From: Pseudoalteromonas holothuriae
GTDB taxonomy: Bacteria; Pseudomonadota; Gammaproteobacteria; Enterobacterales; Alteromonadaceae
NCBI RefSeq assembly: GCF_945859825.1
Contig: NZ_CAMAPC010000009.1
Span: 62,001-126,000, forward strand
Direction of reading: 5' to 3'
DNA length: 64,000 nt
Within the stretch, counting starts at the first letter, position 1, and each line of letters begins with the position of its first letter. A model generated the notes under the pieces. It saw only the letters and a program-made list of their open reading frames with translations. It was not told the origin of the DNA and did no database searches. A program made the position numbers and the translations under genes. This document shows positions 1-8,007 of the stretch, one piece after another.

Positions 1-460
1 TTGTAGTATCAGTATAGATTCACTTTATTGTGTTTATGGTCGTTTTCTTCTCTGTTTAACCTCTATGTTAGCTCACATTTTAGGGCTTTTCATTTTTATA
101 TAAAACCTCCCATATTTGCAGTACTCTATTTGTTAAGTACTGCTGCCTTGTGTTATCTGCAGGTCTTAAAACATGGGCCTATAGCTATTAAATGTCTTAC
201 TGGCAGCGAAAACTCCTCAACAAAATACCTTTATTGTTACTCATTGTCGTTTGTCATTCCCTTTAAACTGTCTGGTCATTAAGGCTGTCGTTTTTTAGGA
301 CGAGAGTTTCTGTCGATATTAACTTTGCAATATTTACCAGAGCTATGAATGAACAAGTGCTGCGTACATTATATTTAACTTCAGGTTTGGATAAGGGTTT
401 TGAAATAGTAAATATGCAATTACTCACATTATAAATCACATAACAATGATATTTTTTCAA

Positions 461-508
461 TATCAAGGCGATTTCACTTGTTATATTACAAATGAAATCG
501 CCTTGATA
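461..508. repeat. Long perfect inverted repeat (strong stem-loop)
   Basis: The arm TATCAAGGCGATTTCA at 461-476 is repeated as its exact reverse complement at 493-508. Inside it, after one mismatch (477/492), four more pairs form between 478-481 and 488-491, leaving a 6-base loop. Neither strand has a T-tract directly after the stem, so this is not a standard Rho-independent terminator. It could be a repeated palindromic element, a small mobile-element (MITE-like) end, a transcript-stabilising or terminating structure for a gene further left, or a protein-binding site. Sequence evidence for the repeat is direct; the role is unknown. Confidence 0.85.
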
Positions 509-606
509 GAGGACAAGTTCGATTATTGAGATCTGAGGTTATTTAGGTCGAATGGACCTTGCAGTAAAAGTGAGCGAATATTGCGAGAGAACTATGGCAT
601 TATCAA

Positions 607-634
607 TCAATATTGAGATCATTTTTTTTATAAT
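607..634 (+). promoter_or_regulatory. Candidate promoter and operator of the luxR-type gene
   Basis: A perfect -10 hexamer TATAAT lies at 629-634. No good -35 hexamer sits at the right distance, which would fit a promoter needing an activator. Just upstream, TCAATATTGA at 607-616 is a perfect 10-base palindrome, placed where an activator or repressor could bind. Transcription from here would give an untranslated leader of about 135 bases before the ATG at 776. This is inference from sequence pattern only. Confidence 0.35.
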
Positions 635-775
635 GTTCTTTGATAACTAATTGATTTTTAGTGTTTGTTTTTTGTTTTTGCGATTTTGACGAATGCATTT
701 TGTACACTCACAATAGGTAACGAACACAAGTTACTTTGTGTCATTTTATTAAATACATTATGCACGGAGTTAATT

Positions 776-1462
776 ATGCAAAAGCAAATTGAAAGTGAAT
801 TTTATGACCCGTTTAATAGTCGCTCAGTGTTGAATGACTCTATGACTAAGTTTGAGAACGTAGAACAAGGTAAGCAACTAACAACAACATTAAGCGATAT
901 AGCCTTGAGTTCTGGATATGAGTGTTTAGCATTTATTGACTATGCGCCATTGTCGACTAAAACCTATCAAAGGCATCTATATGGTAAGTACTGCACTGAA
1001 GTTGAGGGCTACCTCGATAGTGAAGAAATATATAAATATTGTAAAAATGCCTTTCGACTGACATCACTAGAATCATTATTAATTGAACGTACCGATATTG
1101 CACATCTTTACGTTTTACCGCTGCGAGGCGTATCCGGTATTGTCGGTGCTTTGGTATTTAATATTCCTAAAGACTTTATCGAGCTTAAGAGTATTGACCT
1201 AATTGATTGGTTCTGGACAATTTTGTCACCTTATTTGCTTAATGCGGCGATGCGATGTCGTGACAGTCACCTCAATATTACAAACCGAGAAAAAGACTGC
1301 TTGTTATGGGCTTCGGAAGGCAAAACATCATGGGAAATTAGTCAAATATTAGGAATATCAGAAAGGACTGTCAACTTTCACCTCGCCAACTGTATTAATA
1401 AAACGGGTAGCAGTAATCGCCAACAAGCCATTGTTAAGTGCATTTTAAATGATGTTATATAA
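776..1462 (+). CDS. LuxR-family regulator with degenerate autoinducer-binding domain
   Basis: Transcription factor of the LuxR/TraR family, 228 aa, probably controlling the NRPS operon that begins 210 bases downstream. Residues 1-155 resemble the autoinducer-binding domain. Residues 165-228 are a clear LuxR-type helix-turn-helix, with TNREKDCLLWASEGKT followed by a GISERTVNFHLAN recognition region. I chose ATG 776 because a GGAG at 766-769 sits 6 bases upstream; the frame is open back to a TTG at 665, but that extension has no ribosome binding site. The ligand domain lacks the usual Asp-Pro pair and several aromatic residues that hold acyl-homoserine lactones, and no luxI-type synthase lies in the window. 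It is therefore likely a LuxR solo answering an unusual or imported signal, or no ligand at all. The gene ends inside a 28-base palindrome. Confidence 0.9.
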   Translation: MQKQIESEFYDPFNSRSVLNDSMTKFENVEQGKQLTTTLSDIALSSGYECLAFIDYAPLSTKTYQRHLYGKYCTEVEGYLDSEEIYKYCKNAFRLTSLESLLIERTDIAHLYVLPLRGVSGIVGALVFNIPKDFIELKSIDLIDWFWTILSPYLLNAAMRCRDSHLNITNREKDCLLWASEGKTSWEISQILGISERTVNFHLANCINKTGSSNRQQAIVKCILNDVI

Positions 1463-1477
1463 ATTTATATAACATCA
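1450..1477 (+). terminator. 28-base perfect palindrome across the luxR stop codon
   Basis: TGATGTTATATAAA at 1450-1463 is followed directly by its exact reverse complement at 1464-1477. In RNA this folds into a stem of about 12 pairs with a 4-base loop, and the luxR stop codon (1460-1462) lies inside it. The sequence after it is AT-rich (ACTTATTTAATTTAA) but has no continuous T-run. It could be a weak terminator or attenuator, or as DNA a symmetric protein-binding site. The palindrome is certain; its function is not. Confidence 0.45.
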
Positions 1478-1591
1478 CTTCAACTTATTTAATTTAATTA
1501 ATATTAGTGTCCCTTTTTTCTGAATTAAAGTTCGGAATGTTCAGTTGTGCCTTTTTTAAATGATTGTTTTTTATTAACTTATTTTGTTTAT

Positions 1592-1605
1592 TGTCAAATC
1601 TGACA
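1592..1605. promoter_or_regulatory. Candidate operator upstream of the NRPS operon
   Basis: TGTCA-AATC-TGACA is a perfect 5-4-5 inverted repeat, about 12 bases upstream of the proposed -35 element and 67 bases upstream of the thioesterase start. The position suits an activator site. It is a natural candidate target for the LuxR-type regulator encoded next door, though it does not match a canonical lux box. Confidence 0.3.
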
Positions 1606-1616
1606 GTGTTTGATTG

Positions 1617-1646
1617 TTGATTAATGTGACATTATTTTATTTATAT
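1617..1646 (+). promoter_or_regulatory. Candidate promoter of the NRPS operon
   Basis: TTGATT at 1617-1622 and TTATAT at 1641-1646 are separated by 18 bases and are plausible weak sigma-70 elements. Transcription would begin near 1653, giving a leader of about 20 bases before the GTG at 1672. This is the only good-sized non-coding gap upstream of the long gene run, so the main promoter is expected here. Confidence 0.3.
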
Positions 1647-1671
1647 TATTTAAGTGGTTCTGGAGTTTAAA

Positions 1672-2448
1672 GTGTCGGAAAAATGGATTGTTAAGCCATC
1701 AGGAGCATTAAATGGAAAGCCGAAATTACTATGTTTTCCTTATGCTGGCGGGGGCGTCTCTATATTTAATGGATGGGCTCAAAGTTTAAGTGATGTAGAA
1801 GTCAATATTATTCAGGCACCAGGGAGAGGCTCTCACTTCGCAGCTGCACCACTTGCAAATATGGAGAAGTTGATTGATGAGCTTTTTATTCACATTAGCA
1901 CGCTGCTTGAAGGGCCATATTTAATTTTTGGTCATAGTTTAGGTAGTCGAGTTGGCTTTGAAGTGGCGCGAAAAGCGATATCGCTTGGTCTACCTGCTCC
2001 GATCCATTTTTTTGCATCGGGTTCAGGTGGGCCCGATCAAGGATGTTTTAAAAAGCCAATTCATGCGCTACCACAAGCTGAATTCTTTGATGAAATTAAG
2101 AGCATGGCGGGTACACCAAAGCAAATTCTAGAAAACAAAGAACTAATGATCATGCTTGAACCTTTGTTAAGAGCTGATTTTAAAATATCTGAGCAATATA
2201 AATACCTCGGTTCAGAAAAAATAATATCACCAGTGTCTATTTTGTACGGCATGGAAGATGACATTGAATTAGATAGGGTAAAAAGCTGGGCCCGTTATTT
2301 TGACAGTCATGAACTCCATGCTTTTGAAGGTGGACATTTCTTTATAGATACACATCAATCTCAAGTTTTGGACATCGTCAGGTCAGCTATCTCTCGTGAT
2401 AGCTGGTTATCGTCGACTTGCGCCAAAGAAATTAATCATTGGACCTGA
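1672..2448 (+). CDS. Type II thioesterase (NRPS/PKS editing)
   Basis: Alpha/beta-hydrolase of the GrsT/SrfAD type, 258 aa, a free-standing cytoplasmic thioesterase that clears wrongly loaded acyl or aminoacyl groups from carrier proteins. The nucleophile Ser89 lies in GHSLG, the likely acid is Asp196 or Asp197 in YGMEDD, and the catalytic His222 lies in EGGHFF. The N-terminal CFPYAGGG and APGRG motifs are typical of the family. I chose GTG 1672 because GGAG at 1662-1665 is 6 bases upstream; an in-frame GTG at 1654 would add six residues but has no ribosome binding site. It is the first gene of the long operon, and the acylase gene starts 28 bases after its stop. Confidence 0.92.
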   Translation: MSEKWIVKPSGALNGKPKLLCFPYAGGGVSIFNGWAQSLSDVEVNIIQAPGRGSHFAAAPLANMEKLIDELFIHISTLLEGPYLIFGHSLGSRVGFEVARKAISLGLPAPIHFFASGSGGPDQGCFKKPIHALPQAEFFDEIKSMAGTPKQILENKELMIMLEPLLRADFKISEQYKYLGSEKIISPVSILYGMEDDIELDRVKSWARYFDSHELHAFEGGHFFIDTHQSQVLDIVRSAISRDSWLSSTCAKEINHWT

Positions 2449-2476
2449 ACAGGTCATTTTATTGAAGGTTAGGAAC

Positions 2477-4849
2477 ATGAGTACATTCAAGAAAGCACTT
2501 CTTGTATTAACAGGTTTGATCTGTTTGCTAATAGCCTATGTTTACGCGGTTATTTGGCTTGGTCAGCCTATGTTATCGGGAGATGCAAAGCTAGATGAAG
2601 TAAAAGATGTAGTGAGTATTGACCGAGATCACCGCGGCTTTGTGCAAATCGATGCAAAAAATAGTGATGATGCGGTGTTTTCTTTGGGTTTTTTACATGC
2701 CCAAGAACGCTATTTCCAAATGGATATCTATCGCAGAAGTGCTGCGGGTGAATTGTCTGAGTTGTTTGGCGATGCAATGCTCAAAGAAGATATCAAAGTA
2801 AGAGTACATCGCTTTAGAGTAAGAGCACAGCAAGCAGTTGCACAGTTGCCTAAAGAGCAGCAAGCGTTGTTGAAAAGCTACACAAAAGGCGTTAATGCGG
2901 GATTGTCTCAGTTATCCGCAGACCCATACGAGTATAACTTATTACTTACAGCACCTGAGTTGTGGAAAGAAGAAGATTCTATTTTGGTTAACATGGCAAT
3001 GTATTCGTTATTACAAGCGCCTAAAGACCCACATCCTGACTTTGTTACTGCACAATTAGCCGATGTTTATGACAGCAGTTTCATGGCATTTTTGCAAGCT
3101 AGGAACTCTTCATGGGATAGCCCAATTGACGGTAGCGCAGACTTGCATGCTCGTTTTGATTTTTCCCAATCGACTATAAAAAGAACGGCGCATATAGGTA
3201 CTGATGAAAAGGAGCAGGAAGAAGCGAATAGTTATGGTGGCTCAACGCCAGGTTCTAACAGCTGGGCGGTTGCCAAAGACTTCAAACAAAATGATAAAGC
3301 TTTACTCGCCAATGATATGCATTTACCTCTGGGTATTCCAAATACATGGTTTGCTGCATCAATGTCATTTCCATATCAAGGTACTGAACATGCTATTTCT
3401 GGTGTCACAGTACCGGGGTTACCTATTATTGCAGCGGGCAGTAATACAAAAATCTCTTGGGGTTTGACTAACTCAAATGGAGACTGGAGTGATTTAGTCA
3501 AGTTGTCATTGGTTGATGATGACCATTATCAAACGGCAACAGGTCCCCAAGCATTTAGTCAATTTGAAGAAATAATTTCTGTGCGAGGTGCTGAGGCAGT
3601 TTCTCTATTGGTAAAAGAGACTTTATGGGGACCTGTCATTGAGCAAGGTGATGACTTATATGCATTGAATTGGGTTGCACATTACCCACAAGGTAACAAC
3701 TTGACAGCATGGTTTATTGCATTGCAATCAGATTTAGAGTCGGCAACGCGGTTGGCGCAGCAATCTGGTATCACTCACTTAAACATTACTTTTGCAGACA
3801 CACAAGGCAATTTAAATTGGACCTTGATGGGGCGTATACCAAAAAGACAAGATAGCAATGGCACCATGGCGCAACTTTCAAATGCGACTCATGCTGGCTG
3901 GAATGGTTGGGTGGCACCACAAGATTACCCGCAAATTGACTCTCAACAAGTAGGCGCAATTTGGACTGCAAATAACCGAGTTGTGGGTGGTGAAGATGCC
4001 AAATTACTTGGTGTAGCTGCCAATTATGCATTGGGTGTTCGAGCTTCGAGAATTAGTCAGTTGCTACATGAGCAAATACAGTTTGATGAGGTGTCAATGC
4101 ATGCGCTACAGCTTGACGATCGTGCATTACTTATGGATCGCTGGCATGCACTCGCAGTTGATTTAGCTGCACAACTAGATGAAAAATCGCAACGTGTTGA
4201 ATTAGAAGGATTTCTATCTCAGTGGCATGGCGAAGCTGATAAAAACTCTGCCGTGTACCGTGTTTTACGCAAGTTCAGGGATGAAGTTGCAGAGGGCATT
4301 ATGCTGACATTAGCAGCTGATGTACTGGAGCAGAACCCAAAACTAAAGTGGTGGCAATTAACCAACCAGTGGGAAGCACCTGTATGGGATACCTTAACTC
4401 AACAACCAGAGCAATTCATTCCTAGTGGCTTTGATAGTTGGGAGTCTTTTTTATCCGACGCTTTAGTTAACAAAACGTATCAATTTTATGCACAGCGATA
4501 CGATGGTGATGTTACTGCAGCAAAGTGGGGACAAATCAATACCTTAAAGCTTGAGCACCCTTTAACGCGCATTTTACCACTAGGCTGGTTACTTAACTTT
4601 GATGCACAAAGTGTTAGTGGTGACCAAAACGTAGTGGTCGCTCAATTAGGTAACTTTGGTGCTTCAATGAGAATGGTGGTCTCTCCTGGTAAAGAAGATA
4701 AAGCCATTTTAACACTGCCGGTTGGTCAAGCGGGTAATCCATTTACTCCATATTATGGCGTTGGCCATCAAGAGTGGTTATCAGGACAACCCATGCCTCT
4801 ACTTCCGGGTGACGGTAAGTACAAACTAACGCTAAAACCAAATAAATAA
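2477..4849 (+). CDS. Periplasmic Ntn-hydrolase acylase (PvdQ/penicillin acylase family)
   Basis: Penicillin-amidase family protein of 790 aa. An N-terminal hydrophobic segment (about residues 7-28) should send it to, or anchor it in, the periplasmic side of the inner membrane. These enzymes are made as one chain that cuts itself. The new N-terminal nucleophile is Ser260 in TPGSNSW, preceded by the alpha chain and a spacer and followed by the beta chain with its ANDMHL motif. PvdQ removes a fatty acyl chain from the pyoverdine precursor; related enzymes also degrade acyl-homoserine lactones. Here, beside an NRPS with a starter-type C domain and a PvdE-like exporter, the best inference is deacylation of an N-acyl peptide prodrug. 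The start is ATG 2477 (GAAGG at 2464-2468); the open frame runs further up but overlaps the thioesterase gene and lacks a site. Confidence 0.9.
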   Translation: MSTFKKALLVLTGLICLLIAYVYAVIWLGQPMLSGDAKLDEVKDVVSIDRDHRGFVQIDAKNSDDAVFSLGFLHAQERYFQMDIYRRSAAGELSELFGDAMLKEDIKVRVHRFRVRAQQAVAQLPKEQQALLKSYTKGVNAGLSQLSADPYEYNLLLTAPELWKEEDSILVNMAMYSLLQAPKDPHPDFVTAQLADVYDSSFMAFLQARNSSWDSPIDGSADLHARFDFSQSTIKRTAHIGTDEKEQEEANSYGGSTPGSNSWAVAKDFKQNDKALLANDMHLPLGIPNTWFAASMSFPYQGTEHAISGVTVPGLPIIAAGSNTKISWGLTNSNGDWSDLVKLSLVDDDHYQTATGPQAFSQFEEIISVRGAEAVSLLVKETLWGPVIEQGDDLYALNWVAHYPQGNNLTAWFIALQSDLESATRLAQQSGITHLNITFADTQGNLNWTLMGRIPKRQDSNGTMAQLSNATHAGWNGWVAPQDYPQIDSQQVGAIWTANNRVVGGEDAKLLGVAANYALGVRASRISQLLHEQIQFDEVSMHALQLDDRALLMDRWHALAVDLAAQLDEKSQRVELEGFLSQWHGEADKNSAVYRVLRKFRDEVAEGIMLTLAADVLEQNPKLKWWQLTNQWEAPVWDTLTQQPEQFIPSGFDSWESFLSDALVNKTYQFYAQRYDGDVTAAKWGQINTLKLEHPLTRILPLGWLLNFDAQSVSGDQNVVVAQLGNFGASMRMVVSPGKEDKAILTLPVGQAGNPFTPYYGVGHQEWLSGQPMPLLPGDGKYKLTLKPNK

Positions 4850-4887
4850 TAATAAAAATTAGGTCGTCTTACTTAAAGAGAATAGTT

Positions 4888-7800
4888 ATGGATTGTAAAC
4901 ACCACGCACTGAGTTTATCGCAGCTGGATATATTTTTGGATCAGCAAAAGCACCCACAATCGCCAATTTATAATATCGGCGGATATGTTGAATTGATGTC
5001 TCAAATTGATATGGCACTATTCGAACGGGCATTTGATGTTGCTGCGACAAGGCATGATGCCTTCTATTTAAGGTTCGATTCTCATGATGGGAAGCCGTAC
5101 CAATATTTGCAAACTGTCGGGCCTAAGCTTCTTCTGCACGATTTTACTGCACATACACACCCTAGAGAAGATGCACTAGCGCTTATTAAAAAAACCTATG
5201 CATCACCATTTAAGTTGATAGTTGAATCGCCTCAACGAGCTGGTTTAGTTAAGTTATCAGATACTTGCTACTGGTTTTATACCGTATCTCATCATCTTGC
5301 TATGGATGGATGGGGATACAGTCTATGGATAAAGAACCTGATCAATCAGTATATGCGTATGGCTGGGATTGAGGGTGCAGAACCTGAACCTGAGGTTTTC
5401 TCTTTTATTGACAGTGTTGAGTCTCGCTCTGACTATGTAAATAGCAAGCAATATCAGCGTTCTTTGGCGTATTGGCTCGCTGAATTGCAGCAAATGCCAA
5501 GCTTAGTATTTGAAGCGAAGGAGCCTATATTGTGTCAGCAAGTGGCACAGTGTAGTCACCGTGAAACAAGGGCTATTTCGCAGTCCAAATATGCACAATG
5601 GCAAGCACTTGCAAAAAGCCATGGTGGGCAGGTTCACCATTTATTTTTGGCATTACTATATTGCTACTTCAATCGTGTTACATCAGAAAATGTACTTGCT
5701 TTTGGTATGCCATCTCATAATCGCTCTTCGGCTGATAAGCAGGTGGTTGGGTCATATGTAAGCGTCAGTCCTATGCGTTTTGAAAAAGCGCCTTGTGACA
5801 CCCTTTGCGGACTAATCCAAAACATTAAAGGAACCATGGCTAAAAGTGCAAGGCACTTGCGCTTTCCGATTCATAAAGCGATTGAAGAAAGCAACAAGGC
5901 AATACCGGCACGATTGTTTGATATTCAGTTTAACTATCAGCTGCTGGATTACGTGGTAGGTAATGAAGATTGTGCAACAGAGTCTTACTTTTTAACTTCA
6001 AACAGCGAACGAGTCCCTTTTACCTTTACTATTTGTGAATATGGTGAACATCAAGATACGCAAATTCAAACAGATACAAATAACGCTTATTTTGATACAC
6101 AAGAAGGCGCACTACATCTAGATCGTATGTTATTCATGCTAGAACAACTGGCTGAGAACCCAGAGTTACCTCTTTCTGAATTAGAGATAGTCACACCTGC
6201 TGAACAGTCTCAGTTGATCGCATGGGCTGGGCAAAGCCAAGCTCAAACGCAACGAATTGAAACTCGATTTGCAGCAACGGCAGTACAGTTTGCCGATGCT
6301 GTGGCAATAGAGCAAAGTGAACAGAGCATTACTTACCGGGAGCTTAATCAGCAAGCGAATCAAATTGCACATGCATTACTTGAGTGTGCGCCTCAAGCTC
6401 AAGTGATAGGGATATCGAGTCAGCGCTCAATTGAAATGATAGCCATTGTTTTGGGTATTTTAAAAGCGGGCAAAGCGTATATGCCTATTGATGCCAGCTA
6501 CCCAATTGAGCGTCAAGAGCAAATGCTTGAAGTTAGCGAGTGTCCATTATTGCTCACCGATAGTGCGAGCTTAATGGCATCGGAACTGGTTTGTGAGCGT
6601 ATAGATATAGGTTCGCAGCAATGGTGTTCTTTGATTGCAAGCCAGCCTACTAACAATGTTGATGTTGAAATAAATCATGAGCTTGCTTATTTGATGTTCA
6701 CATCGGGCTCTACAGGCAAACCTAAAGGAGTGATGATCCCACATCAAGGCATCACGCGATTGGTCATTGATAGCAACTTCATGGCTATCGACTCATCACT
6801 TTGTATGTTGCAACTATCTAATGTGTCATTTGATGTTGCAACATTAGAGATTTGGGCACCGCTTCTCAATGGCGGAAAGTTGGTACTTTACCCTCAAGCG
6901 GATTTATCGTTTACGCGTTTGCACGACACAATCATCACACACCAAGTGAACAGCATGTGGTTAACTTCGGCTTTATTTGACCGATGGGTGCATGATATTG
7001 AGATAGTACCAAGCTGTTTAACGCAAGTGTTGGCTGGTGGAGATGTTGTATCGGCTGAGTCGGTCAAAAGCTTATTCGCTAAGGCGCCTAGTGTTCGCTT
7101 TATTAATGGCTATGGGCCGACAGAAAACACTACATTCAGTACTTGCCATAGTGTCTACGGCACAGACCTAATAGGTTCGCGTTTGCCCATTGGTAAGCCA
7201 ATAGATAATTCACTTTGTTTTATCTTAGATGAGAACCAGCAAATGTTGCCGCTGGGGTGTGTTGGAGAGCTATGTGTTGCTGGCGAAGGATTAGCGCTGG
7301 GGTACTTAAACAATGAAGAAGCAACTAACGATAAGTTTATCGATGTGCTCATCGGCGGACAAACGCAAAGAGTCTATCGTACCGGTGATATGGCGCATTG
7401 GCATATGGATGGCACTTTGGCTTACATGGGACGCCAAGATCAGCAGGTTAAAATTAGAGGGTTCCGAATTGAACTGTCAGAAATTGCGGCGTCGCTGACA
7501 GGTCATGAATATGTATCTGAGTGTGCGGTGGTATGCAGTGAAGATAAACAAATTATTGCTGCTATACGGTTATCTAACGCAACAATATCTCAAGAGGGTT
7601 TAGATGCGCAGCTAAAAGACTATTTAAGCGCTCAGCTACCACACTTTATGTTGCCAAACCGCATCGTGGTCCTTGAGTCTTTGCCTGTGACATCAAATGG
7701 CAAATTGGATCGTAAAGCCATTTTGCAGCAAATAGGCAAGGATCACAGCAAAGTTCATGTGGCACCCAGAAACCAATTAGAACAGCATTTACATGATATC

Positions 7801-8007
7801 TGGGTCACATTACTTAATGGGCCTATTGGCATACAAGATAGCTTCTTTGAACTGGGTGGTCATTCACTCATTGCGATGCAATTAGTTGCAAAAATAAGCC
7901 AAGAGTTAGGAGTTGAGTTGTCTCTAGATTGTATCTTTAGGCATCATACGATTGAATCTTTAGCTAAGGTGATTGAGACACAAGTCAGCTCAAATGAGGT
8001 TACTTTA
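4888..8007 (+). other. NRPS module 1: starter C-A-PCP, Val-like residue
   Basis: The specificity residues read by eye give D-V-L-W-L-G-G-T-F-K, from FDVATLEIW, the MWLTSALF region, LAGGD and NGYGPTENTTF. This differs from the classical valine code (D-A-F-W-I/L-G-G-T-F-K) mainly at the second and third positions, so valine or a similar aliphatic residue is likely. The first C domain probably joins an acyl chain to it. Confidence 0.55.

Larger units (their letters stand above)
1..775. other. Non-coding region upstream of the luxR-type gene
   Basis: I see no convincing gene in these 775 bases. Two open frames exist, 28-282 on the + strand and 263-466 on the - strand, but they are short, lack a convincing ribosome binding site, contain no recognisable domain and overlap. 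The region is AT-rich. It holds a strong stem-loop at 461-508 and a candidate promoter with a small palindrome at 607-634, both listed separately. It probably marks the left edge of the NRPS cluster, because the first cluster gene starts at 776; what lies further left is outside the window. Confidence 0.6.

Noticed and set aside
28..282. 84-residue open frame at the left end
   Set aside because: No ribosome binding site, odd composition, no recognisable domain, and it lies in an AT-rich stretch overlapped by another short frame.
263..466. 67-residue frame on the - strand
   Set aside because: No family resemblance and no convincing start context; its start lies at the edge of the 461-508 hairpin.
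665..775. N-terminal extension of the LuxR-type protein from TTG 665
   Set aside because: The extra 37 residues are hydrophobic and unlike the family, and the GGAG before ATG 776 gives a better start.
2396..2476. Longer acylase start overlapping the thioesterase gene
   Set aside because: It would place unrelated residues before a clear signal-anchor sequence; ATG 2477 has a site and leaves no overlap.
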